A DNA stretch of 64,000 nt, taken from Paraburkholderia caffeinilytica. Lineage in GTDB: Bacteria; Pseudomonadota; Gammaproteobacteria; Burkholderiales; Burkholderiaceae. The position numbers and the translations under genes were made by a program. This document shows, piece after piece, positions 1 to 8,378 of this stretch. Numbering within the stretch: the stretch's first letter is position 1; each line of letters opens with the position of its first letter. The notes under the pieces were generated by a model, which saw only the letters and a list, made by a program, of their open reading frames with translations, was not told where the DNA came from and did no database searches. The stretch covers positions 62,001 to 126,000 of the forward strand of contig NZ_CP031466.1 in the NCBI RefSeq assembly GCF_003368325.1. The letters run 5' to 3'.

Positions 1-375
1 CACAACTGCGACTATCCGACGGCGGTCGTCAAGCTGAACGCCGACCTCGCGATGCTGCAGAGCCATCAGCGCTCCAATCACACGTTCCTCGTGCGGCGCC
101 GCCTGAAGCCGGAACACGCGCGGCGTGGCGACGTCTATCGCGCGCTCGAACGCATGCATGATGCCGCCGCGCAAACCGCGGGCGGCAAGGGCGAGGACTG
201 GTCGCGACCGCTCGACGCCATGTTGCGCGAGCGCGCGTCGTGGCTGCCGGAGCGGATCGCGGTCAACGAAGTGGCGGGACGTGTGCACAGCACACCCGGC
301 GTGATTACGCCGATCGGCGGCGTCGCTTCCGCAAGCGTGCTCGCGCAGCGTGAACTGCTGCGCTCCAAAGGGTGA
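1..375 (+). CDS. C-terminal part of an unknown protein (5' end outside the window)
   Basis: The frame is open from base 1 and ends at a TGA at 373-375, so only the last 124 or so residues are visible and the start lies to the left. I do not recognise a domain. The fragment is rich in Arg and Ala, with a short acidic/basic helix-like stretch (ALERMHDAAAQ) and no membrane segment. It lies directly upstream of a PIP-box promoter and in the same direction as the next effector-like gene, so it may be another member of the T3S-associated cluster. That is inference from position only. Confidence 0.6.
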   Translation, partial: HNCDYPTAVVKLNADLAMLQSHQRSNHTFLVRRRLKPEHARRGDVYRALERMHDAAAQTAGGKGEDWSRPLDAMLRERASWLPERIAVNEVAGRVHSTPGVITPIGGVASASVLAQRELLRSKG

Positions 376-445
376 AGTGTAGAAGGGCCAGATATCGATG
401 AGTCTGCACCGATTTCGTCGAAGTTGCGCCGGCGTTTCATCGGGT

Positions 446-470
446 TTCGTTAGGGGATGCCATGTTTCGC
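446..470 (+). promoter_or_regulatory. PIP/hrpII box and -10 for the amidohydrolase gene
   Basis: TTCGT (446-450) and TTCGC (466-470) are separated by exactly 15 bases. A YANNNT element, TAGCAT, lies at 503-508, 32 bp after the box. This matches the published architecture of HrpX/HrpB-controlled type III secretion promoters (TTCGB-N15-TTCGB-N30-32-YANNNT). Confidence 0.8.
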
Positions 471-547
471 TGCAACCGCGGAGGAGGGCGCCGGGTGGCG
501 CCTAGCATGCTTTCGCGCACCACCCTGAAACTCTCTTGGAGAAAGAC

Positions 548-2275
548 ATGACTCGCATCAATTCGGCTCACACGTCAGCGACCGATCACAACTCGGAGGC
601 CAGCTCGTCCGGCACCGGCGAATCCGCCGCGCGCCGCGGCGGCACATCACGCAAGCGCGGCGCAACGTCGCTAGGCGGCACGGGGAGCCCGCAGCCGTCG
701 GCGCCCAAACGCGCCGCAACCGGCGGTGGCGAGAGCGCCAATCCGCCGGTGCGGGCCGGTGCGGACAAGCTGCTGCGCGCTCACACCCGCTTTTTCGACG
801 ACAACAGCGTGTCGGTGCGAGGTTTCGACGTGTCTCCCGCAAGGCCTGGCGCAGCGGGGCAGAAGCGCGCGGTTTCGCAGGCTCTGCGCGGCACGCCTGA
901 ACTGTCCGCCATGCTGACCGCCACCGTCGACACCATGGCGCAGCACCCGCTGGAGAATGCGCATGCGAGCCGCAACGCCACCGGCGACTGGATGTCTGAT
1001 TCGCACTTCCACCCGACGAACTACGTGCAGCAGGGTATGGTGCCGCGCGAGATGTTGAAGATGATGGACGAGGTCGGCATCCACCGCAGCGTGATGTCGC
1101 CGATTCCGACCGACGTGATGCCGTGCGGCAGCCATGACGAGCACACTCACGCGCCGAACCACAACAACATTCCCGCCGAGTCGTACTACGTGCAGCAGAA
1201 GTACACCAACATCCAGCCGCATGAGTTGACGCAGGACGTAGAGAAGGAAATCACGCAGGGCGCGCACTTGATGCTGAACCAGCAGGTGGATGCCGACACC
1301 GCGTTGTTCATGCAGATCGCGCAGCTCTCTCATGCCGAGCGCGATCGCCTGGATCCGATGGTGACCGGCCTGCACCTGGGTTCACCGCTGAGTCCGCAAG
1401 CGCTGCTCCTGAAGCTCGCGACGCACCCGGGCATGTTTACCGGCGTGGGCGAAGTGACGATCCACAAGGAACTGGTGCAGCAGCAATACGAGGGATCGCG
1501 GCAGGCGAATCTCACCAACAACGTGCAGTCATTCAAGCATTTGGTGGCGACGGCCGGCGTGATCGGCATGCCGGTGGTGCTGCATTGCGACGTCGATTCG
1601 ACGGCGAACCAGCGAGCCAATGGCATCGGTCAGCCGCAGTATCTGAACGACCTCAAGAAGCTGTTTGCGTCGCCGGAGACCAGCAAGACCACGCTGATCT
1701 GGGCGCATTGCGGAGGTATCGGACGCTTCGTGCGCAAGCCGATCGACCACGCGAACAATCTGCGCACGATCCTCTCCGATCCGAAGATGAGCCACATCCA
1801 CATCGACATTTCGTGGTCGCGCGTGGCGCGTCAGATCGTCATGAAGACGCAGCCCGACGGCACCGAAGTGCCGGATCACGAATCCGTGCATGCGTGGGCG
1901 GCGCTCATCAACGAGTATCCGGACCGTTTCCTGTTCGGCTCGGACGCGCTCAATCCGCAGGTCAAGGACACGTGGGCGGAAACCGGCAACATGTATAAGC
2001 CGCTGCTCGATAAGCTGACGCCGGAAGCGCGCGTCGCGGTGAAGACAGGCAACTACGATCGCGTGATCACAGAGGCGCGTCCAAAGGTGCGTGCTTTCGA
2101 ACAGCACGTGCTGACCCGCGAGTTCGTGGAAAAGGGCTTGCGTTCGTCCGGTGACGGTCGGGTCAATGACGGTCCGCACATCAACCCGGATGCCTTGCGC
2201 GCCGCGCGCGACGAGGCGTATGCGAACGCGGGTGTCGATCTCACCGGGCGCCCGCTGGACGCCGCGGTGCACTGA
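548..2275 (+). CDS. Amidohydrolase-family (TIM-barrel) protein, candidate T3S effector
   Basis: This 575-aa protein starts at ATG 548, behind GGAG at 537-540. Residues 1-90 are Ser/Thr/Gly/Arg-rich and low in complexity, as in T3S effector N-termini. A metal-dependent hydrolase fold of the amidohydrolase-2 type follows: an N-terminal DSHFHP motif, a GVGEVTIHK strand, LHCDVDS, WAHCGG and a late FLFGSDAL that would supply the metal-binding Asp. Substrate is unknown. The PIP box 78 bp upstream indicates HrpB/HrpX-type control. There is no Sec signal peptide. The hydrolase fold is seen in the motifs; the effector role is inferred from promoter and N-terminus. A rho-independent terminator follows. 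Confidence 0.75.
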   Translation: MTRINSAHTSATDHNSEASSSGTGESAARRGGTSRKRGATSLGGTGSPQPSAPKRAATGGGESANPPVRAGADKLLRAHTRFFDDNSVSVRGFDVSPARPGAAGQKRAVSQALRGTPELSAMLTATVDTMAQHPLENAHASRNATGDWMSDSHFHPTNYVQQGMVPREMLKMMDEVGIHRSVMSPIPTDVMPCGSHDEHTHAPNHNNIPAESYYVQQKYTNIQPHELTQDVEKEITQGAHLMLNQQVDADTALFMQIAQLSHAERDRLDPMVTGLHLGSPLSPQALLLKLATHPGMFTGVGEVTIHKELVQQQYEGSRQANLTNNVQSFKHLVATAGVIGMPVVLHCDVDSTANQRANGIGQPQYLNDLKKLFASPETSKTTLIWAHCGGIGRFVRKPIDHANNLRTILSDPKMSHIHIDISWSRVARQIVMKTQPDGTEVPDHESVHAWAALINEYPDRFLFGSDALNPQVKDTWAETGNMYKPLLDKLTPEARVAVKTGNYDRVITEARPKVRAFEQHVLTREFVEKGLRSSGDGRVNDGPHINPDALRAARDEAYANAGVDLTGRPLDAAVH

Positions 2276-2320
2276 GCGTTGTCTGGCTGCCGGCGCTCGC
2301 GCCGGCCAACGTGTGTGAAA

Positions 2321-2345
2321 AAAGCGCCCTCCGAAAGGGCGCTTT
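2321..2345. terminator. Bidirectional rho-independent terminator
   Basis: AAAGCGCCCT (2321-2330) and AGGGCGCTTT (2336-2345) form a 10-bp stem with a five-base loop, flanked by A and T runs on both sides. It lies between two convergent genes and can serve both. Confidence 0.85.
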
Positions 2346-2387
2346 TTCTCGTCTTGCGGTCTGCAACGATGAATGAAGCGGCGAGAT

Positions 2388-3734
2388 TCAGCCTGCCGTT
2401 CTTCGCGGCGGCGCTTGCTCCGGACCGCGAGCGGCGAGCGTCTCCAGTGCGCTCCGATAGGCCGCCTGCAGTTCGAGGAGCGCCACCTTGCCGTGGGCAG
2501 TCGTCGGGTTCAGCAGTCGTTTCTTGAGGTTGTAGCGTTGCATCACGAGCTCAAGTGTCGCGTGCTCCTGCGGCACACCGAGGACCGTGTGCCACGGGCG
2601 CACTGGGCTTGCACTGCCGGGGTGATCTGCGACCTGCGCCGGTTGGCCCTGAGCCGCCGCTCCGCTTACGGCGTAAGCCGCATGATAGCCATGCGCGGCG
2701 GGCCCATAGTGATACGCGGGCGGCGTGTGCCACGGGGCCGCCGACGGCCAGACAGGCGGCGGCATCGCGTTCATGCGGCCGCTGTGCGTCGACACGAAGA
2801 ACGGCCGCGACGCGCTCGGATAGAGGCCGAAGCTTAGCGTGCGAAAGCGTCCGTTGAAATGAAAACCGATGTGCATCTGTTTGCCGACGGGACCGTCGCC
2901 GGAGCCGTATGTGAAGCCGAACCGGCTGTTCGCGCCGACTAGCCGGCTGTGATAGGACGGCATGCTCCAGCTTGGCTGCGGTTGCCAGTGCTGCGGTTGC
3001 GTGTAGGCGGCGTATCCGTGAGGCGAAAACGCGGATGCCATTGCGGGATGCGTGTGCTGGGCCGTCCAGTTCCAGTTCGAATAGTAGGGCGCGTGGCAGG
3101 GTGCCGCCCATGGTTGCATGTGGGGTGCGTACGCATGGGACGCGTAAGACGCATAGCTCCGTCCCGGATGCGGAACGAAATACGGGACCGCATACGGATG
3201 GGCGGGGGCGCCGTGGCCGCCCTGCGGCTCATGTGAGCCGGCGCTGGTTCGCTCGGGCTCGGGCGCGGCATGCGTGGTCGCCGTGGCCTCCGGTCTTGTC
3301 GCGCTCGTCTCGCTTGCGATGCCGGTCGCGTTCGGCGGATTGCTTGCGCTGCCGGCCGCCGACGCCGTTGCCGTGGGCTCCACCGCCGTGTCCCCCTGCG
3401 GTGGAACCGCTGGCCGCTCCTGCACATCACGCGCGTGCGTGATGCTGAAGCGCGCGGCGGGCGGTGTTTCCTGGTCCTCCTGAAAGCGGCGCGAAAAGGC
3501 GGCGACGCGATCGGTGATGTCGCTGTGCGACAGCGTGCGCCGCAACGTGCGCGGCGCGGGCGCACCCGGGGTTCTCCTCTGCAACGAAGACGCGCTTCCC
3601 GGCCCTTCCTGCAAGCCGGCGCTCAAGGCGCGCGAAGGCCGATTGCCTCGCCCGGCGGCGTGGTCCCGTGCCGGCTGGGCGTCCGGTCTATCGACGGTGG
3701 AAATGCTGGGCGAGGAAGTGATTCGATCGGGCAT
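2388..3734 (-). CDS. Pro/His/Tyr-rich protein with C-terminal J-like domain, candidate T3S effector
   Basis: The start at 3734 follows a clear AAGGAG ribosome site, giving 448 aa. Residues 1-150 are Ser/Thr/Pro/Ala-rich. Residues of roughly 170-370 are full of Tyr, His, Pro and Gln (repeats of the AYA, SYAS, PHP, QPQ kind). The last 80 residues begin PWHTVLGVP, followed by an ATLELV helix and QRYNLKKRLLNP, the layout of a DnaJ J domain. The diagnostic His-Pro-Asp tripeptide is not visible; Asn-Pro-Thr stands near that place. This layout (P/Q-rich region then C-terminal J domain) recalls HopI1 of Pseudomonas syringae. An imperfect PIP box lies upstream. Effector status is inferred; the J-like similarity is moderate. 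Confidence 0.65.
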   Translation of the reverse strand: MPDRITSSPSISTVDRPDAQPARDHAAGRGNRPSRALSAGLQEGPGSASSLQRRTPGAPAPRTLRRTLSHSDITDRVAAFSRRFQEDQETPPAARFSITHARDVQERPAVPPQGDTAVEPTATASAAGSASNPPNATGIASETSATRPEATATTHAAPEPERTSAGSHEPQGGHGAPAHPYAVPYFVPHPGRSYASYASHAYAPHMQPWAAPCHAPYYSNWNWTAQHTHPAMASAFSPHGYAAYTQPQHWQPQPSWSMPSYHSRLVGANSRFGFTYGSGDGPVGKQMHIGFHFNGRFRTLSFGLYPSASRPFFVSTHSGRMNAMPPPVWPSAAPWHTPPAYHYGPAAHGYHAAYAVSGAAAQGQPAQVADHPGSASPVRPWHTVLGVPQEHATLELVMQRYNLKKRLLNPTTAHGKVALLELQAAYRSALETLAARGPEQAPPRRTAG

Positions 3735-3848
3735 CGGATGCTCCTTGTGCCGCGGATGCGCACATTCGTGATGTGATGAGCGGCCGGTCTGCGGCTCGCG
3801 CGGATATCGGAGCGTAGACCCGCACGGCCCGCGCGCCAGGCGCGCGCG

Positions 3849-3873
3849 GCGACACCATGGCGCCGCAAACGAA
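3849..3873 (-). promoter_or_regulatory. Imperfect PIP box for the J-like gene
   Basis: On the minus strand TTCGT (3873-3869) and GTCGC (3853-3849) are 15 bases apart, one mismatch from consensus. A perfect YANNNT, TACGCT, is at 3816-3811, 32 bp further, the same spacing as at the neighbouring exact boxes. The conserved spacing is what makes this credible. Confidence 0.55.
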
Positions 3874-3886
3874 GCGCCGCGCTGAC

Positions 3887-3911
3887 TTCGCTGCCGGCGC
3901 ACCGGTTTCGC
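3887..3911 (+). promoter_or_regulatory. PIP/hrpII box and -10 for the SET-domain gene
   Basis: TTCGC (3887-3891) and TTCGC (3907-3911) are separated by 15 bases. TAACGT at 3944-3949 is a YANNNT -10 element 32 bp downstream. It is back to back with the imperfect box of the divergent J-like gene. Confidence 0.8.
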
Positions 3912-4001
3912 CTTCGTCCCGCACGAGCGAGGGCGGTCCTGGCTAACGTCGCGCTATCCACAGACATGCAATTCCAGCCGGATACGGCAAAGCGAGGCCA
4001 G

Positions 4002-4937
4002 ATGACTGTAACGATCCAACCACGCGCGCAAGCGCTTGTCGACACGATTCGCGAGCGCATTGCGGAGGCGGGGCGCATGCCGGGACTGGTGGCGCGGCAC
4101 GAAGCCATCTTCGATATCGTGCCCGCGATGAAGGCGCAAATCGACGAGTTGCTGGCCGACGACGCGCTCGCCGCGGACCAGGCCATGCAGTCGCTGCGCG
4201 AAGCCTTCGAAGCGTTCAAACACGATCACGCGATTCCGCGTCTGCCGTACTCGCCGCAAATAGACGCCCGCTATCCGTATCGCGACGAGTTGTCGAATCC
4301 CGTTTACATCGTCGCGTTGCGCTCGAAGCAGGGGCCGAATGCGACAGCAGACTCGCATCTCGCCGCGGTGCAGCGCTATATCGATCCGGGTCTGCATGAC
4401 CGCGCGCGCGCCGATGCCTATGCAAGCGCCATGTACTGCCGCACGATCGGCCCCGCTGACCTGCGCGATGCGCGCGAGCACACGCTCATTGGCGAGCGCG
4501 GCGCGTTCGCGGCGCGGGCGATCCGCGCGGGCGAATGTCTCGGCGTCTATGGCGGCCGGCTCATGAGCGCGGCGATGTTTTTTTCCTGCGTGGAGGAATC
4601 GTTCGTGCTGAGCGCGAATTCGGACAATGCCGTCGCTTTTATCGATGGCGAGAACATTCTGGCGATGGCGAACACGTCCCTCGCGTACGACGACGAAGGC
4701 GCGCCGGTTGCCCAGGCCGATGACGACGGCTACAACATGGAGGCGCTGACGTTCGATGCGTCGTCACGCTGCGGCCGGCACTTCTCGATCCGCGCGTTCT
4801 TTGCCCGACGCGAGATCGAACCGGGCGCCGAACTGAGGTGGAACTATCGCTATTCGCCGGAAATCGTCGAGCACGTGTTTGGTGGTGCGCGCCGGCAAGC
4901 GCAGCAGGCACGCGCGAACGGGTTCTGTTCGGGCTGA
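4002..4937 (+). CDS. SET-domain protein, candidate T3S effector methyltransferase
   Basis: I chose ATG 4002 (311 aa) because the PIP -10 at 3944-3949 would place transcription start almost on the earlier ATG at 3966. Residues 1-150 are helical and of unknown fold. A SET-type lysine methyltransferase core follows: GERGAFAARAIRAGE...GVYGGRL (S-adenosylmethionine-binding GxG and YGG parts), ANTSLAYDD...YNMEA in the place of the NHxC knot, and FFARREIEPGAELRWNY in the place of the EEL-x-x-DY motif, with Asp changed to Asn. SET proteins are otherwise eukaryotic and occur as bacterial effectors that modify host proteins. The target is unknown. The PIP promoter supports co-regulation with the secretion system. 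Confidence 0.7.
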   Translation: MTVTIQPRAQALVDTIRERIAEAGRMPGLVARHEAIFDIVPAMKAQIDELLADDALAADQAMQSLREAFEAFKHDHAIPRLPYSPQIDARYPYRDELSNPVYIVALRSKQGPNATADSHLAAVQRYIDPGLHDRARADAYASAMYCRTIGPADLRDAREHTLIGERGAFAARAIRAGECLGVYGGRLMSAAMFFSCVEESFVLSANSDNAVAFIDGENILAMANTSLAYDDEGAPVAQADDDGYNMEALTFDASSRCGRHFSIRAFFARREIEPGAELRWNYRYSPEIVEHVFGGARRQAQQARANGFCSG

Positions 4938-5054
4938 GCGGCGCGGGCATGCGCGTTCGTCAATGGACGTGTTGCTGTTGCTCGCAGCGCCCCATTCCGG
5001 CGCCTGGGACGATATGAGCGCACGCGCCGAAGTCTGCGTGTGGGAAATGATGCG

Positions 5055-5459
5055 TCAATTGGAACAGTCGCGCTTCGCCGACTGATCAGCGAGTGCGTCC
5101 TTGATGGCGACGCACAGGCGGAAGGCGACGATTTGCGCGTTGCCGGCGGCCCGCTCGATGGCGTCGGTCGGCTCGAGTTCGAGCGCGTGTTCGTATTCGC
5201 GCAACGCGGCGATGTCGTCGCCCGATGTTCCGAGGCATTGCGCCGTGCCGGTCAGCCGGCGAGCGATCGTCAGCGCGTCCGCATAGCGGCGTTCGGACAG
5301 ACACAGGTCGAGTTGCGCGCAGTAGTCGCGAATCTGCCCGAAGTGCTTTTCGAGCAGCGCGACAAACTGTTCCGGCGGACAAGTGAGTGCGAGCCGGGGC
5401 ACATCGCCGTCGACGTCGCGCGGGTCGCCTGCACGGGTCGAGCGCTTCAGAGATTTCAT
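5055..5459 (-). CDS. Small HPt-like four-helix protein without the phospho-histidine
   Basis: The 134-aa protein from ATG 5459 (a GTG at 5573 would give 172 aa; neither has a convincing ribosome site) contains PPEQFVALLEKHFGQIRDYC followed by ARRLTGTAQCLGTSGDDIAALREYEHALE. The second part mirrors the HPt signature (A-H-x-L-K-G-x-x-x-x-L-G), but Arg stands where the phospho-accepting His should be. A phosphotransfer role is therefore doubtful. It could be a regulatory or chaperone-like four-helix bundle. No PIP box precedes it. The neighbours on both sides are PIP-controlled genes. Assignment to the HPt fold is tentative. Confidence 0.5.
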   Translation of the reverse strand: MKSLKRSTRAGDPRDVDGDVPRLALTCPPEQFVALLEKHFGQIRDYCAQLDLCLSERRYADALTIARRLTGTAQCLGTSGDDIAALREYEHALELEPTDAIERAAGNAQIVAFRLCVAIKDALADQSAKRDCSN

Positions 5460-5589
5460 GTATCGAAGGGTATTCAGCAATTCATCATCATGGTTGACAG
5501 GCTGCGGATCGCAGTCGGTGAGACCCGCGGCAATCGACGTAACGATACATCGATTGGCGGAGCCGCGCAGCACGCGTGAAGCATGAACG

Positions 5590-5614
5590 TTCGCATCGAG
5601 GGCCAGGTTTTCGG
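5590..5614 (+). promoter_or_regulatory. PIP/hrpII box and -10 for a 68-aa gene
   Basis: TTCGC (5590-5594) and TTCGG (5610-5614) with a 15-base spacer. TAGCAT at 5647-5652 is 32 bp downstream and identical to the -10 of the first box in the window. Confidence 0.75.
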
Positions 5615-5683
5615 CCTCTTGCGCTCTTTCGACGGCGTTGGCGACCTAGCATCACGGCACCGTACGTGACAGGCGAGGAATTG

Positions 5684-5890
5684 ATGAACCCGCCAGCCCA
5701 ACACGCGCCGCACCGGTCGACGCAATCACCGCAGAATGCCGAGGCTCGTCGCCGCGGCGATATTGCGGCCGCCATCAAGCGCATGCGTGGTGGCGAAGCG
5801 ACCAGCAAACCGTCACCCGTGCACCTGAGCAGTACCACCGGCTGCAGGCAGGTGCCAGCCGATCAGGTCGCAACGCCGTCGCGTTCCTGA
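5684..5890 (+). CDS. 68-aa protein behind a PIP box, candidate small secreted or accessory protein
   Basis: ATG 5684 follows GCGAGGAA at a good distance and lies 31 bp after the -10 element of an exact PIP promoter. The protein starts MNPPAQHAPHRSTQSPQN, a Pro/Gln/Ser/His-rich stretch typical of T3S targeting signals. A short basic helix (AEARRRGDIAAAIKRMRGG) and a Ser/Thr tail follow. There is no known domain, transmembrane segment or Sec signal. It would be missed by length filters. It may be a very small effector, a translocation accessory protein, or the remaining N-terminus of a lost effector. Confidence 0.5.
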   Translation: MNPPAQHAPHRSTQSPQNAEARRRGDIAAAIKRMRGGEATSKPSPVHLSSTTGCRQVPADQVATPSRS

Positions 5891-6009
5891 TCGGGGCGCC
5901 GACTGGGCGAGTTGTTGCACGAAGAACGGCCATAAGGTCATGAGGCCATGAGGCGTCCAATTCGAAACCTCGACAAAGATTTTGTGCATATTGAGAAGGA
6001 TCGTTCACA

Positions 6010-7653
6010 GTGGTCAAGACGACAAGAGCGGTATTGTTGGGGTTGGTTCTTTCGGTGAGCGCGCTTTCCGCGCAAGCCGGCGAGACGAAAAAGGTCGATG
6101 TCCTGCTGGTGGGCGGCGGCATCATGAGTTCGACGTTGGGCGTATGGCTCCATGAGCTCCAGCCCGACTGGTCGATGATGATGATCGAGCGCCTCGACGG
6201 CGTGGCCAAGGAAAGCTCGAATGGCTGGAACAATGCGGGCACGGGACATTCCGCGTTGGCCGAACTCAACTACACGCCCGAGAAGCCGGACGGCACGATC
6301 GACATTTCGAAGGCCGTCGAAATCAACGAGGCCTTTCAGGTGTCGCGCCAGTTCTGGGCCTGGCAGGTCAGGAACGATGTGCTCAGGAATCCGCGATCGT
6401 TCATTAATTCGACTCCGCACATGAGCTTTGTCTGGGGAGACGACAACGTCCGTTTCCTCAAGAAACGCTACGATGCGCTGCAGGTGAGCCCGTTGTTCCG
6501 CGGTATGAAGTACTCGGACGATTTCGACCAGATCAGGCAGTGGGTTCCGCTGATGATGGAGGGGCGCGACCCCGCGCAGAAGGTCGCGGCGACCTGGTCC
6601 CCCGTGGGCACCGACGTGAACTTCGGCGAGATTACGCGCCAGTTCGTCGGATACCTGCAGAGCCAGCCCAATTTCACGCTTTCGCTCTCCAGTGAAGTAC
6701 GAAGCATCAAACGCAATGCCGATGGTACGTGGCGAGTGTCCTACGTGAAGACCCAGACCGGTGATTCCGGGCAGGACGTGGACGCGAAGTTTGTGTTCAT
6801 CGGTGCAGGCGGTGGTGCGCTGCACCTGCTGCAGGCATCGGGCATCCCGGAAGCCAAAGACTACGGTGCGTTTCCCGTCGGTGGTTCGTTCCTGGTGACG
6901 GACAAGCCGGAGATCGTGAGCCGGCACCTGGCCAAGGCTTACGGCAAGGCTTCCGTCGGTTCGCCGCCGATGTCGGTGCCGCACCTGGACACGCGCATCA
7001 TCGACGGCAAGAAAATCATTCTGTTCGGACCGTTCGCGACATTCTCGACCAAATTCCTGAAGACCGGGTCGTACCTCGATCTCCTGAGCAGCACCAATGT
7101 GCATAACGTCGTGCCGATGGTGCATGTGGGCATCGACGAGTTTCCGTTGGTCGAATACCTGGCCGGTCAGCTGATGTTGTCGGATGACGATCGCTTCAAT
7201 GCCCTGAAGGAATACTTCCCGCAGGCGAAGAAGGAAGACTGGCGCCTGTGGCAAGCCGGTCAGCGTGTCCAGATCATCAAGCGCGACGGTGCGAAGGGCG
7301 GCGTCCTCAAGCTCGGTACGGAAATCGTGAGTTCGCAGGATGGCAGTATCGCCGGTCTGCTGGGCGCGTCGCCGGGTGCCTCGACCGCTGCGCCGATCAT
7401 GCTCAGCCTGCTCGAGAAGGTGTTCAAGGACAAGGTCGCGACTCCGGCCTGGCAGGAAAAGATCCGCGAGATCGTGCCGAGCTACGGGACCAGGCTGAAC
7501 GACAGCCCGGCCAAGGTCTATCAGGAATTGACCTATACCAGCGACGTGCTGCAGCTGACGCCGCCGCAGATCGACCTCACCGTCGCGCCGCGTTCGACCG
7601 CGGGAGCGGGTGCGTCCCGGCCGAGCAAGGCTGCGGCTGACATGGCGCTATAA
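6010..7653 (+). CDS. mqo: Malate:quinone oxidoreductase
   Basis: The 547-aa protein oxidises L-malate to oxaloacetate and passes electrons to the quinone pool (EC 1.1.5.4), a membrane-associated FAD enzyme of the citric acid cycle. The N-terminal FAD-binding motif is [15 protein letters not shown], followed by the family-typical [15 protein letters not shown]. Further blocks include [17 protein letters not shown] and [17 protein letters not shown]. The GTG start at 6010 is preceded by AGAAGGA. Residues 1-24 form a Sec-like signal ([17 protein letters not shown]), seen in some Burkholderiaceae Mqo proteins. Length agrees with the family. It has no PIP box and sits as a metabolic insert between effector genes. 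Confidence 0.95.
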   Translation: MVKTTRAVLLGLVLSVSALSAQAGETKKVDVLLVGGGIMSSTLGVWLHELQPDWSMMMIERLDGVAKESSNGWNNAGTGHSALAELNYTPEKPDGTIDISKAVEINEAFQVSRQFWAWQVRNDVLRNPRSFINSTPHMSFVWGDDNVRFLKKRYDALQVSPLFRGMKYSDDFDQIRQWVPLMMEGRDPAQKVAATWSPVGTDVNFGEITRQFVGYLQSQPNFTLSLSSEVRSIKRNADGTWRVSYVKTQTGDSGQDVDAKFVFIGAGGGALHLLQASGIPEAKDYGAFPVGGSFLVTDKPEIVSRHLAKAYGKASVGSPPMSVPHLDTRIIDGKKIILFGPFATFSTKFLKTGSYLDLLSSTNVHNVVPMVHVGIDEFPLVEYLAGQLMLSDDDRFNALKEYFPQAKKEDWRLWQAGQRVQIIKRDGAKGGVLKLGTEIVSSQDGSIAGLLGASPGASTAAPIMLSLLEKVFKDKVATPAWQEKIREIVPSYGTRLNDSPAKVYQELTYTSDVLQLTPPQIDLTVAPRSTAGAGASRPSKAAADMAL

Positions 7654-7837
7654 GCGCCATGGGCGCTCTCAAGCGTCCTGCCGCAGTACGGACGGTGAGG
7701 CGCTTGCGATAGCTGAACCGATCGGGATAGGTATGTCCCGATCCGCATTGGAACGAAGGAACACGAAGGGAACGGCGCGCGAGCCGCAGTATCCCCGTCG
7801 TGTTTCATCGCGAGCATCACAGCCAGAGAGGAACATC

Positions 7838-8368
7838 ATGAAACGGATAATGAAGGCGAGCGCAATGAACCTACCGAAAGGCAGGCGCGGTCTGCTTCGC
7901 GCATTGGGTGTCGGGGCTGTCGCCCTGACTGCGGGTGCGAGCATTTCGGGGGCTCGTAGTGCTGTCGCCGCGACCACGGGAGCAGGCACTTCGGTGGATG
8001 CTGGGGTACGGGCGTTCAAGCTATACACTGGGCCCGATAATGCATCGCATGTGCTTGAAGGCACGATAGACCAGATGGATCGCACTGATGTAGTCGCCAT
8101 CCATTTCAAGGAAACGGCCGCGCACGCCTCGTACGGTTGGCACACTGCCCCGGAGTCGCAATACGTGATTACGCTGTCGGGAACGCTTGAATTCACTACC
8201 CGCGAGGGCGAAACATTCGTGGTGCGACCCGGAGACGTCCTGCTCGCCGAGGACAATATCGGCATCGGCCACAAATGGCGCCTGATCGACGATCAGCCGT
8301 GGAGGCGTGCATATGTAGTGCTGAAGCCGGGCGCCAGGGATTGCTTCGTGGCGAAGAAGGGCGGTTGA
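7838..8368 (+). CDS. Cupin-domain protein with Tat-like signal
   Basis: ATG 7838 follows AGAGAGGAAC and gives 176 aa. The N-terminus (KGRRGLLRALGVGAVALTAG) has a twin-arginine and hydrophobic stretch ending near SAVAA, so export by Tat is likely. The rest is a single cupin barrel: YGWHTAPESQYVITLSGTLEF holds the first cupin motif with its metal-binding His and Glu/Gln, and RPGDVLLAEDNIGIGHKW the second with its His. Function is unknown; such proteins are often small-molecule dioxygenases, isomerases or metal-binding sensors. It lies 10 bases upstream of the ACT-domain gene, so the two are probably co-transcribed. Confidence 0.8.
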   Translation: MKRIMKASAMNLPKGRRGLLRALGVGAVALTAGASISGARSAVAATTGAGTSVDAGVRAFKLYTGPDNASHVLEGTIDQMDRTDVVAIHFKETAAHASYGWHTAPESQYVITLSGTLEFTTREGETFVVRPGDVLLAEDNIGIGHKWRLIDDQPWRRAYVVLKPGARDCFVAKKGG

Positions 8369-8378
8369 GAACTTTTCC

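Noticed and set aside
671..1375. Long minus-strand frames opposite the amidohydrolase gene, and many similar ones opposite other high-GC genes
   Set aside because: They mirror real genes with clear motifs, have His/Arg-rich compositions typical of antisense frames, and lack ribosome sites.
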